Below, one piece after another: positions 33,587-41,368 of a stretch of 64,000 nt of DNA (the first letter of the stretch is position 1; each line of letters begins with the position of its first letter). The notes beneath the pieces were generated by a model. The model saw nothing but the letters and a program-made list of their open reading frames with translations. It was not told the DNA's origin and did not search any database. Source of the DNA: Levilactobacillus tujiorum (GTDB taxonomy: Bacteria; Bacillota; Bacilli; Lactobacillales; Lactobacillaceae); contig NZ_JAAXLK010000010.1 in assembly GCF_012641185.1 (NCBI RefSeq), forward strand, positions 1 to 64,000, read 5' to 3'. The position numbers and the translations under genes are program-made.

Positions 33587-35092
33587 TTAGTCGTCGGAAT
33601 CTTCGTGGTAGTCATTAACTTTCTGACTGGCGGAGATCTTAGTGATTTCGTAGCTCTGTGAGGCGTTGTCGTTACCGGCAGGCTTCAGGGTAGCCGTGTA
33701 CTGGAAGGTCTGAATATGATCGTAATCATCGAGGGTGAAGTCGTATTTGACCGTGTAAGAAACCAGGCTCGTGCCATTGGGACCAGGCTTGACACTCTTG
33801 ATATCGGTGTCCATTTCGATGTAGTTCAGATCGTCATCTTTGTAGTAGCCCTCAGCCATTTGCTTCAGTTGGTCGTATTGGGTGTTGCTACTGCCGTTGG
33901 CGAAGAAATCAGCCATGGCATCGTCGTCATCATCGGTGGCATCATCTATGTCACCTTGGTCAGACAAATTTTCGACCGCCGTGAATAGGTTGTCGAAGAA
34001 GTCATCGGCATCACTCTCGTCGATCATGTCCTTATAGTTCAGGTCAACGTCGGACTGGTCGTCGCTCTTACTGATGTGTACGGCAGGCGTCGTGGCTTTG
34101 CCGGCACTAGATGAATACTGGGCGTAGGCCGACATATCGGAGGACCACGGCTCGTCGTTCAAGGTATACATCCCGCTGTCGTCGGCATTGCCAATCTTCT
34201 TGCCATTCAGATAAATGGCAGAGGCCGGTACCGTGTTAAACGTGACAGAAACGGTCGTGAGTTCCAGGTCGTAGGTCTTGCTGCCAGTGATGTGGTAGTC
34301 GCCGCTGTTAGTCAAATGGTGGCTGCCGATTTTTCCACTCGATTGCAGGTGGTATTCACCGGGAACCATGGCGCCCAGCTTCTTCGTGTAGTCGTCAGTC
34401 GTAGCGGTGGCAATCTTTTGGTTGTCTAGCTTGATGACGTTACCGGTATGGTTGGTCGTCACGGTTGGATAGACGGGACTCACGCTGATTTGATACTTGG
34501 GGAAGAAGAACAGGTGGTGGCCGTTTTGCTTATATGTAAAGTTACCGTCGTTGCTGGTACCGCTAGTCTGCAGTTCGGTCTTCAGGGTAGCCAGAGCCTT
34601 GGCGTGTTCGCCGTAGTACCGGTTAACCGGCAGTAGTTTCGTCTTGCTCAGCTTCAGGTCAGAGCTGCCACTGGTAAAGGTCGTGGTGAGGTGCTTGCCG
34701 GACTTGATGTTAGCAATCTCGCGATCGAGGGTCGCTGCGCGGGAGTAGTGTTGGCTGCCCCAAACGAAGAAGATAATCAGCAGGACAACGACGCCACCGA
34801 TGCTCCACCATTGGATCTTTTTGGCCTTGGTCATGGGTTGGCGTGGGCGTCTGACCGGGGCTGCAGGTTGTGGTGTGGCTTGCCGGGTCTGCGTTTGGGT
34901 GGGCTGGGCAGGTTGCGGTGCCTCATCAGTGGACTGGTTGGTAGGCGCCGCGTCGTCTGCTTGTAGATTGTAGCCACAATTTTGACAGAAAACGTCATCG
35001 GGCGCTACGGGATGACCACAGTTGGGACAGAAGTGGTTTTGGCCGCCGCCGGGTTGGTTATCGGCAGGAGCCATCAACGGAACTAAGTGCAT
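33587..35092 (-). CDS. TcaA-like zinc-ribbon envelope protein
   Basis: 501 residues: a zinc ribbon 'FCPNCGHPVAPDDVFCQNCG' (about 21-40), a Pro/Thr/Gln-rich linker, one membrane segment ('IQWWSIGGVVVLLIIFFVWG', about 95-115) and a large extracellular part with a PEGA-like section ('ASAIYLNGKKIGNADD') and a C-terminal NTF2-like section. This layout resembles staphylococcal TcaA, linked to cell-wall antibiotic response. GGAGGT fits ATG 35092; 13 more open codons upstream are unlikely. Third in the operon. Confidence 0.7.
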   Translation of the reverse strand: MHLVPLMAPADNQPGGGQNHFCPNCGHPVAPDDVFCQNCGYNLQADDAAPTNQSTDEAPQPAQPTQTQTRQATPQPAAPVRRPRQPMTKAKKIQWWSIGGVVVLLIIFFVWGSQHYSRAATLDREIANIKSGKHLTTTFTSGSSDLKLSKTKLLPVNRYYGEHAKALATLKTELQTSGTSNDGNFTYKQNGHHLFFFPKYQISVSPVYPTVTTNHTGNVIKLDNQKIATATTDDYTKKLGAMVPGEYHLQSSGKIGSHHLTNSGDYHITGSKTYDLELTTVSVTFNTVPASAIYLNGKKIGNADDSGMYTLNDEPWSSDMSAYAQYSSSAGKATTPAVHISKSDDQSDVDLNYKDMIDESDADDFFDNLFTAVENLSDQGDIDDATDDDDDAMADFFANGSSNTQYDQLKQMAEGYYKDDDLNYIEMDTDIKSVKPGPNGTSLVSYTVKYDFTLDDYDHIQTFQYTATLKPAGNDNASQSYEITKISASQKVNDYHEDSDD

Positions 35093-35111
35093 AAGTTTTA
35101 CCTCCAAAAAA

Positions 35112-35552
35112 TTAGTGTCGGGTTTCAGCAATCAGTGCTTCGCCGTAGAGACAGAGTTGACTGGGATTAGTAGGCTGGGGTTGGATGGTGATGCGCATGG
35201 CACCGGCGTAGTGCTTCGTCAACAGCAAGGCGTAGAGGTGCTTCATCAGATCTTCCCAGGCGGCTTTGGTGCCAGCTTGCGGGGCCACCGCGCTTTCGGC
35301 GAAGATGAGGCCAGCGCTCCGGTAGCCGGCGGGTAACTGGGTAGCGGCGGTGATGATGAAGTTCTTCGTTTGGGCAACTTCATCGGGCGTTAATTCCAAG
35401 TCGAATAGTGGAAACGACTGGTCGGCTGCGTGGGGGATCAGGGTGTATTCATCTGCGGCAGATAGAGTGGACCCGCATTTTAAGCAAAAATTAGCGTCGG
35501 CCGCGTTCTGATTGCCACACTTGGGGCAGATGCGATAGTAGGTTTGTTTCAT
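35112..35552 (-). CDS. Short zinc-ribbon protein, soluble
   Basis: 146 residues. A zinc ribbon 'ICPKCGNQNAADANFCLKCG' (about 8-27) is followed by an acidic, mixed alpha/beta domain with no membrane segment. I do not recognise the C-terminal domain. It lies between the two TcaA-like genes with gaps of 22 and 19 nt. A cytoplasmic partner of the membrane zinc-ribbon proteins is plausible. Confidence 0.65.
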   Translation of the reverse strand: MKQTYYRICPKCGNQNAADANFCLKCGSTLSAADEYTLIPHAADQSFPLFDLELTPDEVAQTKNFIITAATQLPAGYRSAGLIFAESAVAPQAGTKAAWEDLMKHLYALLLTKHYAGAMRITIQPQPTNPSQLCLYGEALIAETRH

Positions 35553-35574
35553 GGCGTGGTTATCGTCCTTTCAG

Positions 35575-36639
35575 TTAATCATTGGTTTCAAATTTATCAG
35601 TATCCGGGTTGTATTCGCTGACGATGTTGTGAATCTGATCGTAGCGGAAGGTGCCTTCGTGTTGACCAGAAAATTTATCGTAGGCCTTGATTTCTAGCAT
35701 GTCGTCGGCCGGAACGGAGACAGTGTAGGTGTTGTCGTCAACGTCAAAATCATAGTCGTCACTAGCGGCGTCAATGGCTTCTTGCGCATCGTCGGACAGG
35801 TCACTGGCTTCCTTACCGGTATGATGCGTATTGGCAGAGTCGTCGGCCGTGGGCTGCTCGTCATTATCAGTGGTGTCGTCTTGATTGACGGTATCTTTGC
35901 CGTTGGTCTGCGTCGTGGTCAGTAGGCTAATTTGCTTATGGACGTCGTTAGCCTTCATGAGGTCGGTACTTTTCGTGGCCTTGTTACGGCTATCCGAAAG
36001 TTTGAAGGTGTAATGTCCGGGGAACAGGGGACCAGCGGTGTAGGTGAAGTGGTCGTTCTTCGCCGTAACCAGCGGACTGCCGTTAGCTTCTAGCGTGGCG
36101 TTGGCGACATTGGTGCTGAGCACGGGGTGCATGGTGCGCACGCGTAATTTGTAAATGGGGAAGATGAGCATGGTGTGACCATCCGTCTCTAACTTGAAGG
36201 TCTGGTCACGCGACTCGCCGGACGACATCAGTTCTTCCTGCAGGGTTTTCGCGTAGTGTTGGTGTGCCCGAGCGTAGGTTAGTAGCGGCTGGACGGTGTC
36301 ACCCGTGATTTTAAGATTGGGATTGTCGCTGACCATCACCTTGGCAAGGTCGCCGCTCTGGTTATTGCGGATCATATCAGCCATGTTGGCAACCTGTTGT
36401 TCCTTGCCAGCTTGCTTGTTGTAAAATGAATAGCCCAGCGCGAGAACGGCGATTAGGGCCACCGCGAGAATTCCCCAAACCGTACGAGTCAACCAAGTCT
36501 TATGCTTAGCCGGTTTGTCGGCGCGTTGTTGGGGTTGTCGTTGCGCTTCGGCCGGTGCCTGCCGCAGGTCGAATCCGCAATTTTCACAGAAGGCGCTGTC
36601 GGGTGCAACGGGGTGTTGGCAGTTGGGACACTTCTTCAT
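35575..36639 (-). CDS. TcaA-like zinc-ribbon membrane protein
   Basis: 354 residues: a zinc ribbon 'KCPNCQHPVAPDSAFCENCG' (about 3-22), a membrane segment ('WGILAVALIAVLALGYSFY', about 55-75) and an extracellular domain ending in an Asp-rich stretch and a beta-rich tail. GAGGAG with 8 nt spacing fits ATG 36639; the in-frame GTG at 36648 touches the RBS. It is the first gene of the operon, preceded by a structured leader (36658-36791). It is related to the gene at 33587 but lacks that gene's long C-terminal domain. Confidence 0.7.
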   Translation of the reverse strand: MKKCPNCQHPVAPDSAFCENCGFDLRQAPAEAQRQPQQRADKPAKHKTWLTRTVWGILAVALIAVLALGYSFYNKQAGKEQQVANMADMIRNNQSGDLAKVMVSDNPNLKITGDTVQPLLTYARAHQHYAKTLQEELMSSGESRDQTFKLETDGHTMLIFPIYKLRVRTMHPVLSTNVANATLEANGSPLVTAKNDHFTYTAGPLFPGHYTFKLSDSRNKATKSTDLMKANDVHKQISLLTTTQTNGKDTVNQDDTTDNDEQPTADDSANTHHTGKEASDLSDDAQEAIDAASDDYDFDVDDNTYTVSVPADDMLEIKAYDKFSGQHEGTFRYDQIHNIVSEYNPDTDKFETND

Positions 36640-36657
36640 GAGAGTCACTCCTCAGAA

Positions 36658-36791
36658 GGGATAGTGTGGCGGCCACGTTAAAAGACTTCAGTTGGGCATT
36701 TGGCGGCCCGGAAAGGACTGAAGTCGACTGGAAATGAGCATGATGAAATTATGTAGTGGTTAGTGGAAAATGGGGTGAGCCACACTATCCC
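36658..36791 (-). ncRNA. Candidate structured 5' leader of the zinc-ribbon operon
   Basis: Perfect 13-bp arms GGGATAGTGTGGC (36658-36670) and GCCACACTATCCC (36779-36791) enclose an inner perfect 9-bp stem, GACTTCAGT (36684-36692) with ACTGAAGTC (36717-36725). The arm nearest the gene ends 4 nt from the RBS (36648-36653). No known riboswitch class is recognised. A regulatory role is inferred from position and pairing. Confidence 0.5.
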
Positions 36792-36816
36792 AATATTAAG
36801 ATTTTGTTATGGTATC

Positions 36817-36822
36817 ATTATA
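36817..36822 (-). promoter_or_regulatory. -10 element of the zinc-ribbon operon
   Basis: A perfect TATAAT on the minus strand with a weak -35 (TTTCAG) 17 nt further upstream. It would start the transcript just before the structured leader. Confidence 0.5.
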
Positions 36823-37007
36823 CGCCAACATTAAGTTTGCTGAAATAACTTTTGACGGATTAATTGACATGGTGGTCGGATGATTTGCGTAGTGAATGAT
36901 GCCGATCATTGGAAGATAGGGAACTTGGCCGAACTAAGCTGGGCATTCAGCACAACTCTTGCTGTCGGCTGTGTTAGATTGAGGCAAATGCTAAATGCGA
37001 GGGGCTG

Positions 37008-37187
37008 ATGGTTGTGCGGTTTAGATTTAATCGGCAATTTTATCGGACGGTGACTTTCTGGTTAGGGGTGCTGTGTCTACTGGCAGAGCTGGGAATTTGG
37101 CGATTTGATAATACCTCGAGTCGCGCGCTGGGCGTCGGCACGGGGGCGTTTCTAATCCTGATTAGTTTGGGTTGGGATACTAAATAG
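37008..37187 (+). CDS. Small two-helix membrane protein, 59 aa
   Basis: The ORF runs from ATG 37008 to TAG 37187. A basic start (MVVRFRFNRQFYR) is followed by two hydrophobic stretches (about 15-30 and 41-55). GAGGGG lies just upstream; GTG 37014 is an alternative start with better spacing. No family is recognised. About 370 bp of sequence to the left (to the zinc-ribbon gene) holds no other gene. Confidence 0.4.
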   Translation: MVVRFRFNRQFYRTVTFWLGVLCLLAELGIWRFDNTSSRALGVGTGAFLILISLGWDTK

Positions 37188-37232
37188 GTAAGAGCGAAAC
37201 CAGCTCTGCCAGCTACGGACATTTGGCGCACG

Positions 37233-37262
37233 AAAAGGGCCTGAAGCTGATACCTCAGGCCC
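37233..37262 (-). terminator. Terminator of the Nudix gene
   Basis: GGGCCTGA (37237-37244) pairs with TCAGGCCC (37255-37262). T4 is on the minus strand. Confidence 0.75.
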
Positions 37263-37315
37263 ATTCGTTCTTTGGGATAGTTGTCAGTCGCTGAATTCTA
37301 GGCTGACAAGGGTGG

Positions 37316-37777
37316 TTATTGCTGCTTGGCGAAATACGCCCGCCCGGCTGCGAGCATATCAGCGGTTTGTTGATTCAGTAATGGTGGTAACTGATCGAAG
37401 GGGAAGTACTTTAAGTCGAGGGTCTCATCCGTTTCCTGACTTAAGGTGTGGCCGCCGACTTGTTTGACCAAGTACAGCCGCGAAATCACTTGTGTTTTGT
37501 CACCGTTAGGATAGGTTGTAAATCCCTGATCGAAGAGGCCAAGTGGTCGCACGATTTCCACGTCGAGGCCGGCATCTTCCTTGTACTCGCGGATGCAGGC
37601 CTGGTCGAAGGTTTCGCCGTATTCCAGGTAACCGCCGGGAAGACTCCAATTGTGGGTATCCGTGCGGAGATTTAATAAAACCTCCTGCTGATCATTAACC
37701 AGGATGGCCCCCGCCGCATTGAGAATGAGTGGCCGGTGACCAACGAGCTGCCGAATCTCTTGAATATAATTTGCCAT
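37316..37777 (-). CDS. Nudix hydrolase
   Basis: About 153 residues. The Nudix box reads 'GGYLEYGETFDQACIREYKEDAG' (about 50-72). It keeps G-x5-E-x7-RE, but the second metal-binding Glu pair is E-D, a conservative change. It hydrolyses a nucleoside diphosphate linked to another moiety; substrate unknown. The start is uncertain between ATG 37777, ATG 37783 and GTG 37792, because the RBS (GTGGGG) overlaps them. Single-gene unit. Confidence 0.8.
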   Translation of the reverse strand: MANYIQEIRQLVGHRPLILNAAGAILVNDQQEVLLNLRTDTHNWSLPGGYLEYGETFDQACIREYKEDAGLDVEIVRPLGLFDQGFTTYPNGDKTQVISRLYLVKQVGGHTLSQETDETLDLKYFPFDQLPPLLNQQTADMLAAGRAYFAKQQ

Positions 37778-37851
37778 GTACATATGCCCCACTTTCTAGA
37801 TCGTTGTTATCTTCTAGTATGCCACAAATTAGTGGGGGATGATGAGACGCA

Positions 37852-38388
37852 TTACTTCTTGATGCGGTGGTAGCTGGCGTCAAAGTACTTTCCCGCGCGG
37901 ATATCGTCTGGAAGGCCGGCGTAAGGGGCTTCACTGATCACGTCCTCGTTATTTTGGCCGGCATCCCCCATGTAGGTGATTTTGGCGAATTCGGGAACCA
38001 CGAGCTTAGGATAAGTCGCGTACTTTTCCCGGGCGGCTTCCATCACGTCGATGTGTTCATTTTGATAAGTGACGGTGATTTCAGGATGATCTTGAACCCA
38101 CTTGGGGAAGAAGATGGTGCCGTTCAACTTGCCTTCGTTGGGGACGAAGTCGAGGGCCACGTCAGTTCCGGTGGGTTCTGTCCAAGCGACCTTGTAGATG
38201 CCGGGCACCAGCATGACGATATTGGCTTCTTGATCAGTCACCCAGCGGCCGGCAACCATGCCACCGTGGATTCGGTAATCAACGGTGTGGTCATTCTTAG
38301 CGTACCATTCATACTCCCAGCCGTTATCGTAAGTATAAATGAAATGAGTTCCTAGGAAGTCATCCAGGGTTTTAAATGTTTTAGTCAT
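37852..38388 (-). CDS. padA: Phenolic acid decarboxylase
   Basis: 178 residues, matching the PadA/PDC family along its length: '[35 protein letters not shown]', '[17 protein letters not shown]', 'FFPKWV' and '[13 protein letters not shown]'. It decarboxylates p-coumaric, ferulic and caffeic acids to vinyl phenols without cofactor, detoxifying plant phenolics. The strong RBS (AAGGAG) is 10 nt before ATG 38388. The divergent padR gene and the 24-bp palindrome between them indicate phenolic-acid-inducible repression. Confidence 0.95.
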   Translation of the reverse strand: MTKTFKTLDDFLGTHFIYTYDNGWEYEWYAKNDHTVDYRIHGGMVAGRWVTDQEANIVMLVPGIYKVAWTEPTGTDVALDFVPNEGKLNGTIFFPKWVQDHPEITVTYQNEHIDVMEAAREKYATYPKLVVPEFAKITYMGDAGQNNEDVISEAPYAGLPDDIRAGKYFDASYHRIKK

Positions 38389-38416
38389 GGTAAAGCGCTC
38401 CTTCTATTCTGTCGGC

Positions 38417-38440
38417 AAACATGTAATTAATTACATGTTT
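38417..38440. promoter_or_regulatory. PadR operator
   Basis: The perfect 24-bp palindrome is centred on ATGTAATTAATTACAT and matches the known ATGT-N8-ACAT PadR site. It lies between the padA -10 and start codon. Confidence 0.85.
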
Positions 38441-38454
38441 GAATTTACTTGATT

Positions 38455-38483
38455 AGTGTAGTGAGAATAGACGTCTTTGTCAA
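38455..38483 (-). promoter_or_regulatory. padA promoter
   Basis: On the minus strand, a perfect TTGACA (38483-38478), a 17-nt spacer and TACACT (38460-38455). Confidence 0.85.
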
Positions 38484-38552
38484 CAGTTTTTCTTGAACTT
38501 TACTGATTAAACTGGTTCAATGAAGATAACATAACGGGTGCGACTAAAGGAG

Positions 38553-39098
38553 TTGACCATCATCGGACAGCGAAATCGACTGCAATATATTATTTTAGGA
38601 TTATTGAACCAGCAGCCACAGACAGGCTATGATTTAGCTAAGGCGTTTGAGAATGAAATTGGTGAATTTTGGCAGGCACAGCACAGTCAAATTTATCCGT
38701 TGCTTAAGCGAATGGAAAACGCTGGTGACATTACGCACGAGGACACAGTGACCGGCGAAAAGTTGGCGAAGAAGCAGTATAAATTGACGCCAACTGGCTA
38801 TCAAAAATTAGTGGACTGGGTGAGTGAACCGTCGCCGGAATTGACGCCTAACAAGGACGAATTTATTCTGAAGCTATACTTCATCAAGACGGCGGACGAT
38901 CCCCGATTACAGCCGATGCTACGCGAGCAGTATCAACTGCACCAAGCCCAGCTACATCACCTGCAGCAGCGACGGGAAACGGTCTTTGCCGATTCGACGA
39001 CCGTAGACCATGCGTACGGCCATTACCTCATCTTGGACCACGCAATCGAGCGGGAAACCCACTACGTTGAGTGGTTGGCCCAGTACCTCAATCCCTAA
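38553..39098 (+). CDS. padR: PadR phenolic-acid-responsive repressor
   Basis: A PadR winged helix ('NRLQYIILGLLNQQPQTGYDLAKAFENEIGEFWQAQHSQIYPLLKRMENAGDI') plus a C-terminal helical dimerisation domain (about 90-180). It is divergent from padA with the PadR operator between. The start is unclear: AAAGGAG (38546-38552) abuts TTG 38553, GTG 38538 lies upstream of it, and no ATG exists. Spacing would best fit ATC 38559 or 38562, so a non-standard start is possible. Confidence 0.88.
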   Translation: MTIIGQRNRLQYIILGLLNQQPQTGYDLAKAFENEIGEFWQAQHSQIYPLLKRMENAGDITHEDTVTGEKLAKKQYKLTPTGYQKLVDWVSEPSPELTPNKDEFILKLYFIKTADDPRLQPMLREQYQLHQAQLHHLQQRRETVFADSTTVDHAYGHYLILDHAIERETHYVEWLAQYLNP

Positions 39099-39100
39099 AA

Positions 39101-39142
39101 AAACCACCTCCAGTTGGCTAGTTCCAATTGAAGGTGGTTTTT
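39101..39142 (+). terminator. Terminator after padR
   Basis: AAACCACCTCCAGTTGG pairs with CCAATTGAAGGTGGTTT (one mismatch), followed by TT. Confidence 0.8.
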
Positions 39143-39173
39143 ATGATGTAAACATAAACATTGACAGGCCAGC

Positions 39174-39346
39174 CGCCTTACCGTTCGCCAAATTTGAGCT
39201 GGAGCGCTGTGGGGAGGACGGCCTAAGCCACAGGGCGGTCTTAGGCCTCGCTTTGAGCCGAAAAATCACATCTCAAAGTCGCCATTTACCAAGAAAGGCA
39301 CTTGGTAAATCCCACGGCTGAGCTCAAATTTGGCTCACTCTCGGCT
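39174..39346 (-). repeat. Structured dispersed repeat R2, copy c
   Basis: An inverted copy with a perfect 14-bp outer stem (39187-39200 with 39321-39334). Its three hairpins match those of copies a and b, and here GGCCTAAG/CTTAGGCC is fully paired. Confidence 0.85.
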
Positions 39347-39436
39347 ACGTTGGTGATGTGGACGATATTTACGTCGTACCGTGACCATGTTGATTATTCA
39401 AATATTATGGCCAGAAATCATCGTAACCGGAGGAGG

Positions 39437-39630
39437 CCAATGATGGAGGTAGCTGTGTCGATGCTGTTTCCCGAGGTTTTTCACTCGGGTTACAGCATGG
39501 GACGTGTTTGGAGACTGACGAGTTTAGTCAGGCTTTAAACCGAGCCGGAGGACCGCTCCTCAGGCCGCAGGCGGTCCCCACAGCAGCCGGAATCGTTGGC
39601 AGCCGCAGGTGACGGCGAACGGTAAGGCGG
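39437..39630 (+). repeat. Structured dispersed repeat R3, copy b
   Basis: It shares the block 'CCGAGCCGGAGGACCGCT' and 'CTCAGGCCGCAGGC' with the inverted copy at 59598. Stems seen are GCCAATGAT/ATCGTTGGC (outer, one wobble), GCTGTG/CACAGC, and a GCTGT..CCCGAG/CTCGGG..ACAGC hairpin. It ends in the GGCGAACGGTAAGGCG motif common to R2. Confidence 0.7.
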
Positions 39631-39653
39631 CAGGACGGCAGGACACAAGCAAT

Positions 39654-41327
39654 TTATTTGAACAAGTAGACCTTGGTTTCGTACGGCCGTAACGTGGTGC
39701 CTAAGTCGTCGGCGTAGTTGCCAATGACGCGGTGGTCCGCTTGATCCTGTTGGTAATCGCGGGTGATGGTCTGGTCGGTGAAGTTGCTGATAACCAGCAG
39801 TGTTTGCCCTTGATAGTGCCGACGGTAAGCGAAGACTTGCTCGTCGTTAGGGTCAAGCTCTTCATAGGTCCCGTGAACGATGAGGTCGCTGTCGTGGCGT
39901 AGCGCAATCAGTCGTTGATAGTAGCTGAAGACGGAGTCGGGTTGATCCACCTCGGCGGCCGCGTTGATGCTGGTGTAATTAGGATTCAATGCGAACCAAG
40001 GTTGGGCCTTGGAGAAGCCGGCATTGGTGGTGTTATCCCATTGCATCGGTGTCCGCGCGTTGTCTCGGGAAATGTTGGCGAGGTAGCTCAACATGGTAGA
40101 ATCATCTACGATCTTTTCTTGCTTAACCAGTTGATTGTAGGCGTTGATACTTTCCAAGTCTTCGTACTGATCGAGGCGAGTGTAATGGACGTTGGTTTCG
40201 CCTAGTTCCTCACCTTCGTAGACATACGGCGTGCCTTGGAGCATGTGCAACGTGGTCCCCAACATCTTGGCCGACAACTCACGGTATTTTGGCGAATCGT
40301 TTCCGAAGCGAGAAACGGCACGCGGTTGATCGTGGTTATTCCAATAGAGACTGTTCCAACCGCGCCCGTCGAGTTCCTTTTGCCAACGGGAGAGAGCGGC
40401 CTTGAGGTCAACCAACTTGACGGGCTGATCGTTCCATTTTCCTAGGCGCGGATCGGGGTTGGCCGACAGTGAGACGTGTTCAAATTGAAAGACCATATTC
40501 AACTCATGGGCGTCAAAGCCGGTGTAGGCGATGGCATCTTCCGGCGTTGAGCCTGGCATTTCACCCACGGTCATGATGTCGTAATGTGAGAGTACTTGTT
40601 CATTCATTTCTTTGAGATAGGCATTCAGCTTAGGACCGTCAGCCACCGCGGCTTGGGCGTCGCCATACAGCGCGTTAGGAGCTTGCGGTGCGTCAGGCAG
40701 ACCGGCTGGCTTGGAAATGAGATTGATCACGTCCATCCGGAAGCCATCGACCCCCTTGTCCAACCAGAACTTCATCAGGCTGTAGACTTCTTGGCGGACC
40801 TTGGGATTTTCCCAGTTCAGATCAGGTTGTCCGGGGGCAAAGAGGTGCAGGTAATATTGTTGGCGTTTAGGTTCAAAGGTCCAAGCCGAGCCGCTGAAGA
40901 AGGAGCCCCAGTTGTTCGGTTCGTGACCATCAACGGGATCGCGCCAGATGTAGTAGTCGGCGTAAGGATTATCCCGCGACTGCCGACTTTGCTGGAACCA
41001 ATCGTGTTGGTCGGATGTGTGGTTGACGACCAGATCCATCAGTAATTTCAGTCCCTGTTGGTGGGCACTGGCTAACAGATGATCGAAGTCGGCCATACTC
41101 CCATAGACATCCTGAATGTTGCGGTAATCGCTGATATCATAGCCGTTGTCCTTATCAGGAGATTTGTAAATCGGGTTGAGCCAGATCACGTCGGCGCCTA
41201 ATTTTTTAATGTAAGGTAACCGTTGGGTCAGGCCCGGCAAGTCACCAATCCCATCATTATTGCTATCTTGAAAGCTACGAGGATAGACTTGGTAAACGAC
41301 TGAATTTTTCCACCATTGAGTTGACAT
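39654..41327 (-). CDS. GH13 alpha-glucosidase (oligo-1,6-glucosidase / dextran glucosidase type)
   Basis: 557 residues, cytoplasmic. GH13 regions seen are 'DLVVNHTS', 'GFRMDVIN' (nucleophile Asp about 200), 'VGEMPG' (acid Glu about 254) and 'NNHDQPR' (transition-state Asp). Val after the nucleophile Asp is the known marker for alpha-1,6 specificity in family GH13_31. It cleaves isomalto-oligosaccharides, panose or dextran fragments. It is cotranscribed with the MFS importer upstream (41-nt gap), under the divergent LacI regulator. Confidence 0.9.
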   Translation of the reverse strand: MSTQWWKNSVVYQVYPRSFQDSNNDGIGDLPGLTQRLPYIKKLGADVIWLNPIYKSPDKDNGYDISDYRNIQDVYGSMADFDHLLASAHQQGLKLLMDLVVNHTSDQHDWFQQSRQSRDNPYADYYIWRDPVDGHEPNNWGSFFSGSAWTFEPKRQQYYLHLFAPGQPDLNWENPKVRQEVYSLMKFWLDKGVDGFRMDVINLISKPAGLPDAPQAPNALYGDAQAAVADGPKLNAYLKEMNEQVLSHYDIMTVGEMPGSTPEDAIAYTGFDAHELNMVFQFEHVSLSANPDPRLGKWNDQPVKLVDLKAALSRWQKELDGRGWNSLYWNNHDQPRAVSRFGNDSPKYRELSAKMLGTTLHMLQGTPYVYEGEELGETNVHYTRLDQYEDLESINAYNQLVKQEKIVDDSTMLSYLANISRDNARTPMQWDNTTNAGFSKAQPWFALNPNYTSINAAAEVDQPDSVFSYYQRLIALRHDSDLIVHGTYEELDPNDEQVFAYRRHYQGQTLLVISNFTDQTITRDYQQDQADHRVIGNYADDLGTTLRPYETKVYLFK

Positions 41328-41368
41328 AAGTAAAACCTCCTGAATTTTTTAAGTTTAATAATTGTGGA

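Noticed and set aside
39010-39538. Two ORFs across the region downstream of padR
   Set aside because: They run through a terminator and the structured repeats R2 and R3, with no RBS or family features.
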